A DNA stretch of 13,460 nucleotides from an uncultured Collinsella sp. (GTDB lineage Bacteria; Actinomycetota; Coriobacteriia; Coriobacteriales; Coriobacteriaceae), in the NCBI GenBank assembly GCA_900549555.1, contig UROO01000049.1, positions 1 through 13,460 on the forward strand. The letters are read 5' to 3'. Made by a program: the position numbers and the translations under genes. The stretch's first letter is position 1, and every line of letters starts with the position of its first letter. Positions 5,772 through 12,846 of this stretch are shown one piece after another. Under the pieces are notes generated by a model that was not told where the DNA came from, did no database searches, and saw only the letters and a list, made by a program, of their open reading frames with translations.

Positions 5772-6869
5772 GTGCGAAACAACGCATCGCGGGACGAGTA
5801 TATGCCGCAGCATAGCAGCAGATATGAGACGAAGGCCACGCCTTCGCGTGGCCTTGCTGACGCTCGCATCCGCGTGACGAAGATTGCCGCCATTGGGATG
5901 CTAACGTTGGCGATTATTATCCTCGGAATTACCGCCAAAACCTACGCGTCGGAGCGAATGGCACACTCAGATGCGTCAACGGTACAGACGCAAAACGAGA
6001 AGGTTTCAAAGTCCAAAGCGTCGGCAGATCTCAAGACGAGACTTTCGAAGGCTGACTTCAACGATATCCCTTCGGGTGATACCGTTCAGACCTTCTCGTT
6101 GGTAGATAACAAGACTCCTACCTTGGAGGATGAGAGCCTTGCCTTGCTCCAGGATGCCCTGAGTCGGGCGCAGGAGCTAGGCGATGTGGGCGTGGTGTTC
6201 TACGACCTGTCAAGCGGCAAGGGCGTGACGTATAACCCCGATGTCGAGGTTTACGGCGCGAGTAGCTACAAGGCGCTCTATGCGTTGTACATCTGCGAAT
6301 CTCTGGTCGAGACGGGTCAGGTTTCACTCGATGATTCCCTTGGCACCTATGGTGGCTACAACAAGGGTTGGCAGACGGCGCGCGACCTGATCGAGGCCGC
6401 GATTGTTAATTCGGACAACGATTCGTTTATTGCGTTACGCGCGGCGTTTGACCGTGTCGGTTACGAGGATTGGATTGCCAGTCTTGGCATCGATTACGAT
6501 ACCGCACTCGATCCGATGAGTGATTTTCCCACCTATTGCCCGCGCGCCTCGGCCAAGTTGTGGCGCGAGATGAGCGAGTATTTGAGCCGTGATACCGAGA
6601 CGGCGCAATGGCTGTCGGGCCTTTTGGCCTCTACGGCCCGATCGTTTATTCGTGACGGGATTGCCGACGAGCAGGTTTTGGTGCGCAACAAGGCAGGCTG
6701 GATTAGCGAGGCAGGTTGCAATGCGACGTGTGATGCTGGCCTCATCGATGTCGACGGTGACATCTACATTATGAGCATCATGACATCGATGCCGTGGAGC
6801 GATTGCTCGAGTGAGCTGGTGGCTGCGATTGCTAAGGCGTTCTTTGATACCCGAGCTGCGCTGGCCTAA
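5772..6869 (+). CDS. Membrane-anchored class A beta-lactamase-like serine hydrolase
   Basis: A 365-residue protein with a basic N-terminus and one hydrophobic segment at about 38-59 (signal anchor), then a polar linker of about 50 residues and an extracytoplasmic domain from about 120 to the end. The domain has the penicilloyl-serine layout: Ser164-x-x-Lys167 (SSYK), Ser214-Asp215-Asn216 (SDN), and Lys307-Ala308-Gly309 (KAG) where KTG is usual. A canonical omega-loop glutamate of the ExxxN type is not evident, so deacylation like a true beta-lactamase is doubtful. A cell-wall peptidase-like or non-lactamase role is more likely. The start is GTG 5772, with AGGAG at 5762-5766 spaced 5 bases; an in-frame ATG at 5802 lacks such a site. 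It is preceded by palindromes and followed by the nucleosidase gene on the same strand. Confidence 0.8.
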   Translation: MRNNASRDEYMPQHSSRYETKATPSRGLADARIRVTKIAAIGMLTLAIIILGITAKTYASERMAHSDASTVQTQNEKVSKSKASADLKTRLSKADFNDIPSGDTVQTFSLVDNKTPTLEDESLALLQDALSRAQELGDVGVVFYDLSSGKGVTYNPDVEVYGASSYKALYALYICESLVETGQVSLDDSLGTYGGYNKGWQTARDLIEAAIVNSDNDSFIALRAAFDRVGYEDWIASLGIDYDTALDPMSDFPTYCPRASAKLWREMSEYLSRDTETAQWLSGLLASTARSFIRDGIADEQVLVRNKAGWISEAGCNATCDAGLIDVDGDIYIMSIMTSMPWSDCSSELVAAIAKAFFDTRAALA

Positions 6870-6876
6870 CGTGTTC

Positions 6877-6893
6877 GTTTGACGAGGTCAAAC
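6877..6893. promoter_or_regulatory. Dyad overlapping a TTGACG -35-like element
   Basis: GTTTGAC and GTCAAAC (6877-6883 / 6887-6893) form a perfect 7-bp inverted repeat around GAG. It contains TTGACG (6879-6884). A weak TACCAT lies 19 bases downstream (6904-6909), ahead of the nucleosidase gene. It could be an operator over a promoter. As an RNA hairpin it is followed by AAAA, not Ts, which argues against a plus-strand terminator for the upstream gene. Confidence 0.35.
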
Positions 6894-6947
6894 AAAATGC
6901 TGGTACCATACCGTGGTTGAGAATTTCGAATAGGTTTGGGGAATGGC

Positions 6948-7688
6948 ATGGCTACCATCGCGATTATCGGTGCGCTCGAAAAAGAGATCATGCAGATTAA
7001 GGAAGAGTTGGGCAACGTTTGCATGGTACAGGAGGCGGGCTTGAACGTTGTGACCGGCGGGCTCGACGGCCTGTCGATTGTCGCCACGACGGCGGGTATG
7101 GGCACGGTAAACGCTGCCGCCGCAACACAGCACCTCATTAGCAAGTATGCTCCACAGGCAGTTGTGTTTTCTGGTATCGCAGGTGGCCTGAATCCCAAGC
7201 TCCATATCGACGATGTCGTCATTGGCAAATGCCTGCGCTATCTAGATGCCGATACCGCGCTTATCGCCGAGTCTGCACCGGGGCTCGAGGAGTTTGGCTC
7301 GACGCCTGCGCTGGTCGATATTGCTGCCGATGTGCTTGCTGAGCGTGGGTTTGTTGATGCTTCGACAAATGCAGCCGCTTCGAACGAGGGAGCCAAACAA
7401 TTCCTGGTCGGCACGATTGCCACAGGTAACCGCTTTGTGACGGGCGCCGCCATGCGCAACGACGCTATCGAGGCGACGCATGCCGATTGCGTCGGCATGG
7501 AGGGCGCGGCAATTGCCCATATCGCAACCAAAAATGGTGTCGATTGCCTGGTGCTGCGCGCTATCAGCGATAATTGTGACGAGGCGTACGATGCGATTTG
7601 CGACCGCGAGTTTGACCTGTTCGAGTATGCCCGCACCGCGAGTGGCATTACGCTCGATATCGTTCGCCGTATCGCTGCTATCTATTAG
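6948..7688 (+). CDS. mtnN: 5'-methylthioadenosine/S-adenosylhomocysteine nucleosidase
   Basis: A 246-residue cytoplasmic nucleoside-phosphorylase-fold enzyme. It hydrolyses MTA, S-adenosylhomocysteine and 5'-deoxyadenosine to adenine plus the ribose product, clearing inhibitors of methylation, polyamine and radical-SAM chemistry. The N-terminus ATIAIIGALEKEI carries the family acid at Glu11. The ribose-binding Met184-Glu185 pair (VGMEGAAIAH) and the base-binding Asp208 in RAISDNCD are at the expected places. The loop VVFSGIAGG (72-80) is also typical. Start ATG 6948 is supported by GGGGA at 6938-6942, 5 bases upstream; an in-frame TTG at 6936 is less likely. It shares a strand with the radical-SAM activase PflA, whose by-product it could degrade, but no operon links them. 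Confidence 0.9.
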   Translation: MATIAIIGALEKEIMQIKEELGNVCMVQEAGLNVVTGGLDGLSIVATTAGMGTVNAAAATQHLISKYAPQAVVFSGIAGGLNPKLHIDDVVIGKCLRYLDADTALIAESAPGLEEFGSTPALVDIAADVLAERGFVDASTNAAASNEGAKQFLVGTIATGNRFVTGAAMRNDAIEATHADCVGMEGAAIAHIATKNGVDCLVLRAISDNCDEAYDAICDREFDLFEYARTASGITLDIVRRIAAIY

Positions 7689-7700
7689 CGCGCTTTTTTT
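7673..7700 (+). terminator. Rho-independent terminator overlapping the end of mtnN
   Basis: CGC-T-GCTA (7673-7680, one bulged T) pairs with TAGC-GCG (7686-7692) around TCTAT, and TTTTTTT follows at 7694-7700. The right arm includes the mtnN stop codon TAG (7686-7688), so the stem forms within the last codons. The stem is short, but the seven-T tract is the clearest in the window. It would separate mtnN from engB transcription. Confidence 0.55.
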
Positions 7701-7727
7701 GTAAGAACCTACGACCAAGGAGTGTCC

Positions 7728-8318
7728 ATGGCCGATTCCATTAACTACCAGCTTGCCAAGTTCGTTGCCAGCTATGGCAAGGTTTCGCAGATTCCCGAGT
7801 CCACCTGCCCCGAGGTGAGCTTCGTCGGCCGCTCCAACGTGGGCAAGTCGTCGATCATGAACAAGCTCTTTGGCCGCAAGAACCTGGTGAAGGTTTCGAG
7901 CACGCCGGGCAAGACGAGCAACATCAATTTCTTCGAGGCCGACGACGTGCACTTTGTGGACCTGCCGGGCTACGGTTTCGCCCGTCGTTCCAAGGCCGAG
8001 CGCGACCGCTGGGCCGAGCTCATCGGCGACTTCTTCGACTCCGAGCGCAGCTTTAACTTGGTTGTGTCGCTAGTGGACATTCGCCATGACCCCAGTAAGC
8101 TCGACCATGACATGATCGACTACCTGCAGGGCAACGAGTTCAACTTTATCGTCTGCCTCACCAAGGCCGACAAGCTCAGCCGCACCCAGCAGGCCCGCCA
8201 GGCAGCAGCCATCAAAAAGCAGCTCAACGTCCCGGCCGAAAACGTAATCATCACAAGCTCCCAAACCGGCACCGGCATCGACGAACTCAAGCGCCGCATC
8301 GCTGAAGCCTGCCTCTAA
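7728..8318 (+). CDS. engB: Ribosome biogenesis GTP-binding protein EngB/YsxC/YihA
   Basis: A 196-residue GTPase of the TrmE-Era-EngA-EngB superfamily, which assists large-subunit ribosome assembly and usually cell division or growth. Motifs in order: G1 GRSNVGKSS (34-42), G2 threonine in SSTPGKTSNIN (57-67), G3 DLPGYG (78-83), G4 TKAD (145-148), G5 SSQTGTG (177-183). No extra domain is present, and the length is typical of the short EngB form. ATG 7728 is preferred: AAGGAG at 7717-7722 is 5 bases upstream, and the in-frame GTG 7722 overlaps that site. It is convergent with thrB, and a large palindrome lies between the two stops. Confidence 0.95.
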   Translation: MADSINYQLAKFVASYGKVSQIPESTCPEVSFVGRSNVGKSSIMNKLFGRKNLVKVSSTPGKTSNINFFEADDVHFVDLPGYGFARRSKAERDRWAELIGDFFDSERSFNLVVSLVDIRHDPSKLDHDMIDYLQGNEFNFIVCLTKADKLSRTQQARQAAAIKKQLNVPAENVIITSSQTGTGIDELKRRIAEACL

Positions 8319-8396
8319 TAAGTGCCCTAATCTAGCAAGAGCCCCTATCAATAAAAAGCCATAATTTCAGCCCGGCGCCCCTTCAAAGCGTGGGTC

Positions 8397-8583
8397 CCTG
8401 TAGACATCCTCAGCAAGGTAGGCGCAGGGACGGTCGGGATATTCCCTCAAAATCATTCCGCAGCGCGAAGGCCCCTTGTCCGTCGCTCCGTAGGAGCAGG
8501 ACAAGGGGCCTTCATGCGCGAGGACGATTTTGAGGGAACATCCCGACCGTCCCGGACAGGTATATGAGGAGGATGTCTACAGG
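8397..8583. repeat. 187-bp multi-arm palindrome (MITE-like) between engB and thrB
   Basis: Nested exact inverted repeats: outer arms of 15 bp (8397-8411 / 8569-8583), then 14 bp (8427-8440 / 8540-8553) and 13 bp (8442-8454 / 8526-8538) separated by one mismatched base. Further in are 14 bp (8468-8481 / 8499-8512) and a tip GCTCC-GTA-GGAGC (8485-8489 / 8493-8497). The left half thus mirrors almost the whole right half, with interruptions near 8412-8426 and 8455-8467. The right outer arm runs over the thrB stop codon (8577-8579) by four bases. It may serve as a two-way terminator for these convergent genes, but the size and 15-bp terminal repeats look like a small non-autonomous mobile element. 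No open frame or transposase remnant is seen. Confidence 0.75.
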
Positions 8584-9458
8584 TACTCGATTTGAGCGCC
8601 CTCGGTGTCGCACGTCAGAATATGCGTATCACACTTAGGGAACTGCTCGCGCAGCTTGACCTGCAGGAACTTTGCCACGATGGTGTCGTCGGTCACAGCC
8701 ATAAGGGTCGAGCCCGATCCGCTGATCCAGATGGTCTTGGCGCCGCCGTTAAGGCAGGTGTCGCGCACGGCGTTGTAGTCGGGAATCAGACGGCGACGAT
8801 AGGGTTCCTGGATGCGGTCGTCATTGGCGGCGGCAATCAGGTCGAGGTCACCAGTCTCCAAGCCGCGTGTCATACCGGCGATGCGGCCCATCTGCCACAC
8901 GGCGGTGGAGAGCGGAATCTCCTGCGGCACGACCTTGCGCGCCTCGCTCGTGTGCACCTCGTAGGGCGGAATCACGGTAATAAAACGCAAGCGATCGCTC
9001 ACCTCGTAGCGCAGGCACTGGGGGAGCGAATCGGTCGGCGTAAAGGAGCAGACGGCGCCGCCCAGAATAGCGGGGGCGACGTTATCGGGATGGCCCTCGA
9101 CCTCGGTGGCAATGCGAACAAGCTCGGCGCGGTCGACGGTATGGCCCGTCAGCGCGGCAGCTGCCATGATGCCGGCGACGACGCAAGTGGAGCTGGAACC
9201 TAGGCCGCGAGCGACGGGCACATCGGTTTGAATGTCGATGGCAACGGGAAAAGCCGGCTCGCCCCATGCGGCAAGCGCATCGACAAAGCTGACGTAGACC
9301 AGGTTGTTCTCGTTTTGGAACTCCTCGGGGCATCCGGTGATGGTGAGCTTGTCAGCGCGCTCGAAGGTGAAGTGCGAGTAGAGGCTGACGGCCATGCCGA
9401 GGGTGTCGTAGCCGATGCCTAGGTTTGCGCTTGTTGCTGGGACGGTGATCTTGATCAT
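8577..9458 (-). CDS. thrB: Homoserine kinase
   Basis: A 293-residue cytoplasmic GHMP-superfamily kinase that phosphorylates L-homoserine with ATP to O-phosphohomoserine, the substrate of threonine synthase. The N-terminus MIKITVPATSANLGIGYDTLG (1-21) is the ThrB signature. The ATP phosphate loop is PVARGLGSSS (81-90), followed by ATEVEGHPDNVAPAILGG (117-134) and the C-terminal glycine motif SGSGSTLMAV. The start ATG at 9456-9458 is firm: on the minus strand AGGAGG lies 6 bases ahead. It follows thrC on the same strand, with 203 bases between, so co-transcription is possible, but a 112-bp palindrome fills much of the gap and abuts the ribosome-binding site. Its stop codon overlaps the outer arm of the 8397-8583 palindrome. 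Confidence 0.95.
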   Translation of the reverse strand: MIKITVPATSANLGIGYDTLGMAVSLYSHFTFERADKLTITGCPEEFQNENNLVYVSFVDALAAWGEPAFPVAIDIQTDVPVARGLGSSSTCVVAGIMAAAALTGHTVDRAELVRIATEVEGHPDNVAPAILGGAVCSFTPTDSLPQCLRYEVSDRLRFITVIPPYEVHTSEARKVVPQEIPLSTAVWQMGRIAGMTRGLETGDLDLIAAANDDRIQEPYRRRLIPDYNAVRDTCLNGGAKTIWISGSGSTLMAVTDDTIVAKFLQVKLREQFPKCDTHILTCDTEGAQIEYL

Positions 9459-9471
9459 GTGAGTCCTCCTG

Positions 9472-9583
9472 GCGTGCCTGGCTGTTTAGTTCGCTGCTCG
9501 GGCAGTCCTGCGCAAGACGGAAAGCACATTAAGTGCTTTCCTTTGCGTGCGGAACTCGCGACGAACTAAACAGCCAGGCACGC
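9472..9583. repeat. 112-bp palindrome between thrC and thrB with perfect 22-bp ends
   Basis: The 22 bases at 9472-9493 (starting GCGTGCCTGG) are exactly inverted at 9562-9583. The centre holds a second perfect 9-bp hairpin, GGAAAGCAC / GTGCTTTCC (9519-9527 / 9533-9541) around ATTAA, with partly paired CGCAA / TTGCG between the inner and outer stems. The left end lies 13 bases from the thrB start codon. In minus-strand RNA the hairpin ends exactly where the thrB ribosome-binding site AGGAGG begins. The shape suggests a MITE/REP-type insertion that now forms the thrB leader. Confidence 0.72.
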
Positions 9584-9629
9584 TGTGTGCGTTCGTCATC
9601 ATCCCGGGGGTTATCTGATGGAAGAAGGT

Positions 9630-9649
9630 GCGCCGGCTTTCGCCGGCGC
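9630..9649 (-). terminator. GC-rich hairpin just after thrC (terminator or attenuator)
   Basis: Read on the minus strand, GCGCCGGC-GAAA-GCCGGCGC is a perfect 8-bp stem with a GNRA tetraloop, starting 12 bases after the thrC stop. A pyrimidine-rich but T-poor tail follows (ACCTTCTTCC). It could end thrC transcripts partly, reducing thrB read-through, or protect the thrC 3' end. Confidence 0.5.
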
Positions 9650-9661
9650 TTAATAAGGGGT

Positions 9662-11179
9662 TTAGTTGGTAGCCATCTTTTTTGCAGCCTGCTCTACGTA
9701 GTTGGCCATGTCGGCTACGTCGCAGACGTCTTCGAAGCGGACGGGTTTGGACTCGAGCTCGGCGAGCTGGGTCGGGGCGACCGTGTTGGTGGCCTGCTCG
9801 AGCACGCGCATAGCCTCAAAGTCGTCCTCGGGAACGTCTAGCCCCAGGGCGTCGCAGCAGGCGCGCGGGAACTTGTAGGGGCTGGCGGTCGAAAGCAGCA
9901 CGCGAGCCTTGGCGCCCTCGGTGGGAGCGACCTTTTCGAAGACGTGATAGCCGCAAGCGGTGTGCGGGTCGATCACGTAGCCGTTCGCGTCCCAGCAGCT
10001 CTTGATGGCAGTGCGTACCTCGTCCTCGCTGGCCCAACCGCAGCCAAAGACGCTCTGAATCTTTGCCAGCAGGTCGGCGGGAACTTCGTAGCGACCAGTC
10101 CGCGCCAGCTGCTCCATAAGGCCGGCAACGAGCTCACAGTCGCCATCGGACAGGAAGTACAACATGCGCTCCAGGTTGGAGCTAATAAGGATATCCATCG
10201 ACGGCGAGATGGTCGTGAAGAACGGGCGGTTGCGGTCGTAGACGCCAGTGGTCAGGAAGTCAGCCAGAACGTTGTTCTTGTCGCTCGCGACGATGAGCTT
10301 GGCGACGGGCAGACCCATGCGCTTGGCATAGTAGCCGGCCAAGATATCGCCAAAGTTGCCGGTCGGTACGCAGAACTCCACGGCGTCGCCGGCCTCGATG
10401 GCGCTGGCGCGCAACAGCTGCGCATAGGCGGCAAAGTAGTAGACGACCTGCGGTACCAGACGGCCGACGTTGATGGAGTTGGCACTCGAAAGCACCGTGC
10501 CTGCGGCCTCCAGACGCTCGGCAAGCTCCTTATCGGCAAAGATGCGCTTGACGGCGCTCTGGGCGTCGTCAAAGTTGCCGCGGATGCCGCAGACGGCGAC
10601 GTTATCGCCCTCCTGAGTGGACATCTGCAGATTCTGTACGCGGCTGACTTTGCCCTCGGGATAAAAGACGGTGATGCCCGTGCCCGGGGCGTCGGCAAAG
10701 CCGGCGAGTGCTGCCTTGCCCGTGTCGCCCGACGTGGCGGTGACGATCATGATGCGCTCGGCGCCGCCGTCCTTGGCGGAGGTGCGGGCCATGAGGCGGG
10801 GGAGCATCTGCAGGGCGACGTCCTTGAAGGCGCTCGTGGGGCCGCCAAAGAGCTCCATCACATAGGTCTGAGGGGCGTCGGTGCCCGGTGCTGCGTCGAG
10901 CTTGACGAGAGGCGTGACCTCTTCACTCGCGAACGTGCCGCGGTATGCCTCGTCGACACACGCCGAAATTTCTTCGTCCGTGTAATCGTTCAGTAACATT
11001 CCCAACACATTTTGAGCGATTTCAAAGTACGATTTATCAGCAAGCGAGCTGATATCGACCTGCTGGGTGCCAAGCTCGTCCGAGACAAACAAACCCCCGT
11101 CGGGAGCTATGCCGGTGCGGATTGCCACCTTACTTGAGCATGATAAAGTGCGTCCTCGTGTACTATGATAAGTTCCCAT
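9662..11179 (-). CDS. thrC: Threonine synthase
   Basis: A 505-residue PLP enzyme that converts O-phosphohomoserine to L-threonine and phosphate, the last step of the pathway. The N-terminus MGTYHSTRG (Tyr-His-Ser-Thr-Arg-Gly) and GIAPDGGLFVSDEL are typical of the long ThrC class. The PLP lysine is Lys119 in GPTSAFKDVALQ, and the phosphate-binding loop is TATSGDTGK (147-155). PTGNFGDILAGYYAKRMGLP (around 280-300) and NTVAPTQLAELESKP near the C-terminus are further family blocks. Start: the ATG at 11177-11179 has GAGGAG 9 bases upstream and begins at the conserved 'YHSTRG' block. An in-frame ATG 45 bases further out (11224) would add an unconserved tail and lacks a ribosome-binding site. It diverges from lysC and lies upstream of thrB. 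Confidence 0.95.
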   Translation of the reverse strand: MGTYHSTRGRTLSCSSKVAIRTGIAPDGGLFVSDELGTQQVDISSLADKSYFEIAQNVLGMLLNDYTDEEISACVDEAYRGTFASEEVTPLVKLDAAPGTDAPQTYVMELFGGPTSAFKDVALQMLPRLMARTSAKDGGAERIMIVTATSGDTGKAALAGFADAPGTGITVFYPEGKVSRVQNLQMSTQEGDNVAVCGIRGNFDDAQSAVKRIFADKELAERLEAAGTVLSSANSINVGRLVPQVVYYFAAYAQLLRASAIEAGDAVEFCVPTGNFGDILAGYYAKRMGLPVAKLIVASDKNNVLADFLTTGVYDRNRPFFTTISPSMDILISSNLERMLYFLSDGDCELVAGLMEQLARTGRYEVPADLLAKIQSVFGCGWASEDEVRTAIKSCWDANGYVIDPHTACGYHVFEKVAPTEGAKARVLLSTASPYKFPRACCDALGLDVPEDDFEAMRVLEQATNTVAPTQLAELESKPVRFEDVCDVADMANYVEQAAKKMATN

Positions 11180-11195
11180 ATAACAGTGCTCCTCG

Positions 11196-11230
11196 GATAC
11201 CTTGGTCCCAATCGGTGAACCCATGGTATC
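11196..11230. promoter_or_regulatory. Dyad in the divergent thrC-lysC promoter region
   Basis: GATACCTTGG (11196-11205) and CCATGGTATC (11221-11230) are inverted copies with one mismatch, separated by 15 bases. The right arm contains TG-G-TATCAG (11224-11232), an extended -10-like sequence facing lysC; TTGGTC (11202-11207) lies 19 bases before it. The gap between the two starts is only about 100 bases, so both promoters must lie here. The dyad could be an operator shared by the two halves of the aspartate-pathway cluster. The promoter assignment is tentative. Confidence 0.4.
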
Positions 11231-11283
11231 AGAGCGCGCAAAATAGGTTCGCAGAGGCTTTTTAGAAAGGTAACCTCCAGCCC

Positions 11284-12672
11284 ATGATTAAGATTGCCAA
11301 GTTTGGCGGCTCGTCGGTCGCCGACGCCGAACACTTCAAGAAGATCAAGGCCATCGTCGATGCCGACCCGGCTCGCCGTTTTGTGGTGGTTTCCGCCTGC
11401 GGTCGCCGCTTTAAGGGCGACACCAAGGTGACCGACCTGCTCTACCTGGTTAACGCTCACGTTAAGTATCACGTGTCGTGCGAGGAACTACTCGAGGACA
11501 TCGGCCAGCGCTATTTTGATATCGCTGACGAGTTGGAGCTCACCTATCCCATCCGCGAGGAGTTCGCGGCCTTTGCCGAGCGCGCCCGCTCGGGCGGCTA
11601 CTCTACCGAGGAGCTCGTGAGCCGCGGCGAGTACTTCACCGCTCGCCTGATGTCCGAGTACCTGGGCCTGCCGTTCCTGGACGCCGCGACGGTTGTGGCG
11701 TTCCATCACGACGGTACGCTCAGCATGAACCGCACCTCCGAGCTGGTGCAGGAGTACGGCCAGCAGGGCGGCTTTGTTATGCCCGGTTTCTATGGCGCGA
11801 CGCGTGAGGGCCAGATTAAGCTGCTCGATCGTGGCGGCGGCGATATCTCGGGCTCGATCCTGGCCAAGTGCCTGGGCGCCGACCTGTACGAGAACTGGAC
11901 CGACGTTTCGGGTTTCTATTCTGCCGATCCGCGTATTGTTCCCGAGGCTCAGCCCATTGCGCGCGTTACCTACGAGGAGCTGCGCGAGCTTTCGTACATG
12001 GGCGCAAGCGTCCTGCACGAGGAGGCCGTGTTCCCCGTGCGCGAGGCGGGTATTCCGCTGGTCATCAAGAACACCAATGCGCCGCAGGACCCCGGTACCA
12101 TCATTAGCGAGACGGCTGACGAGGGCGAGGCAGAGCCCATCATTACCGGCGTGACCGGCAAGCGCGGTTTTGTCGCCATCAACGTCGCCCGTGACCGCAC
12201 CAAGCCCCGCGTCGGCTTTATGCGCCGTGCGCTTTCGGTCTTCGAGCGCTATGACGTTTCCGTCGAGCACATGCCCACCGGTGTCGACCGCTTTGGCGCC
12301 GTGGTGCAGGAGCAGGATGTGCACGATTCGCTGTACTCACTCGTGGGCGACATTCAGCAGGAGGTCGAGCCGCTCGAGATCGAGGTTGTCGAGGGCTTGG
12401 CACTTATCGCGACCGTCGGCCGTAACCTGCGCGGCCGCGCGGGTATCTCGGGCCACCTGTTTGGCATGCTTGGCCAGGCCGGCGTGAGCGTGCGTATGAT
12501 TTCGCAGAGCTGCGACGAGATCAACATCATTATCGGTGTCGAGGAGAAAGACTTTGACCTGGCGATTCAGACCATTTACCGTGCCTTCTCCGATGAAAAC
12601 GGCATTGTGAAGGTCTCCGATCTGGAGGCTCCTGCGCCGGTCGATCCCGCTCTGGCCGCGCTCCACAAGTAG
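11284..12672 (+). CDS. lysC: Aspartate kinase (monofunctional, two ACT domains)
   Basis: A 462-residue cytoplasmic kinase that phosphorylates L-aspartate, the entry step to lysine, methionine and threonine. The kinase domain begins KFGGSSVAD (6-14). SRGEYFTARLMSEYLGLPF (113-131), the glycine-rich RGGGDISGSILA (183-194) and WTDVSGFYSADPR (205-217) mark substrate and ATP sites. ASVLHEEAVFPV (241-252) is the usual hinge into the regulatory part. Two ACT-type modules follow (about 295-365 and 370-440; the second reads ISQSCDEINIIIGVEEKD), so allosteric feedback by a pathway end product is expected. The length and lack of a homoserine dehydrogenase domain fit a single-function class. The ribosome-binding site is unconvincing (AAAGG 13 bases upstream), but the start at the conserved N-terminus is secure. 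Asd follows on the same strand. Confidence 0.95.
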   Translation: MIKIAKFGGSSVADAEHFKKIKAIVDADPARRFVVVSACGRRFKGDTKVTDLLYLVNAHVKYHVSCEELLEDIGQRYFDIADELELTYPIREEFAAFAERARSGGYSTEELVSRGEYFTARLMSEYLGLPFLDAATVVAFHHDGTLSMNRTSELVQEYGQQGGFVMPGFYGATREGQIKLLDRGGGDISGSILAKCLGADLYENWTDVSGFYSADPRIVPEAQPIARVTYEELRELSYMGASVLHEEAVFPVREAGIPLVIKNTNAPQDPGTIISETADEGEAEPIITGVTGKRGFVAINVARDRTKPRVGFMRRALSVFERYDVSVEHMPTGVDRFGAVVQEQDVHDSLYSLVGDIQQEVEPLEIEVVEGLALIATVGRNLRGRAGISGHLFGMLGQAGVSVRMISQSCDEINIIIGVEEKDFDLAIQTIYRAFSDENGIVKVSDLEAPAPVDPALAALHK

Positions 12673-12724
12673 CTGCCATCCCGGTGAATTTTTGGGACAA
12701 GTGCCAGAAATCTACGGCGGGGCG

Positions 12725-12760
12725 TTTCGTTTCGGTTTCGTTTCGACGGGGCGGGTTTCG
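12725..12760 (+). repeat. Short TTTCG repeats after lysC
   Basis: TTTCG occurs at 12725-12729, 12730-12734, 12736-12740 and 12741-12745, with a fifth copy in the hairpin loop at 12756-12760. The run is low-complexity and directly precedes the GC-rich stem at 12746-12772. Slippage is a plausible origin; no function is apparent. Confidence 0.5.
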
Positions 12761-12772
12761 TGCCCGCCCCGT
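12746..12772 (+). terminator. GC-rich terminator-like hairpin between lysC and asd
   Basis: ACGGGGCGGG (12746-12755) pairs exactly with CCCGCCCCGT (12763-12772) around TTTCGTG, followed by TCTTGTAT, a modest T-rich tail. It lies 73 bases after the lysC stop and about 75 before asd. It could terminate lysC or attenuate read-through into asd. Confidence 0.6.
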
Positions 12773-12777
12773 TCTTG

Positions 12778-12783
12778 TATACA
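12778..12783 (+). promoter_or_regulatory. Possible -10 element (TATACA) for asd
   Basis: TATACA at 12778-12783 lies just after the terminator-like hairpin and 63 bases before the asd start. The -35 region would fall inside the hairpin (TTTCGT at 12756-12761, 16-base spacing) and matches poorly. If real, asd has its own promoter. Confidence 0.3.
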
Positions 12784-12846
12784 CTGGCAACAATAATCGG
12801 CCTGCTCGGCGTGCGGGCAAAAGCCACAACCTTTAAAGGGGGAAGC

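Noticed and set aside
9944..10996. 350-codon plus-strand open frame
   Set aside because: It is the antisense shadow of threonine synthase, whose family motifs are unambiguous on the minus strand.
11180..11224. Longer threonine synthase start at 11224
   Set aside because: The extra 15 residues precede the conserved YHSTRG start block and include the GAGGAG ribosome-binding site of the inner ATG.
11231..11283. Lysine riboswitch or T-box ahead of lysC
   Set aside because: The interval is far too short for either fold, and no characteristic conserved segments are visible.
11488..12324. 278-codon minus-strand open frame
   Set aside because: It is the antisense shadow of aspartate kinase, with no motif or start signal.
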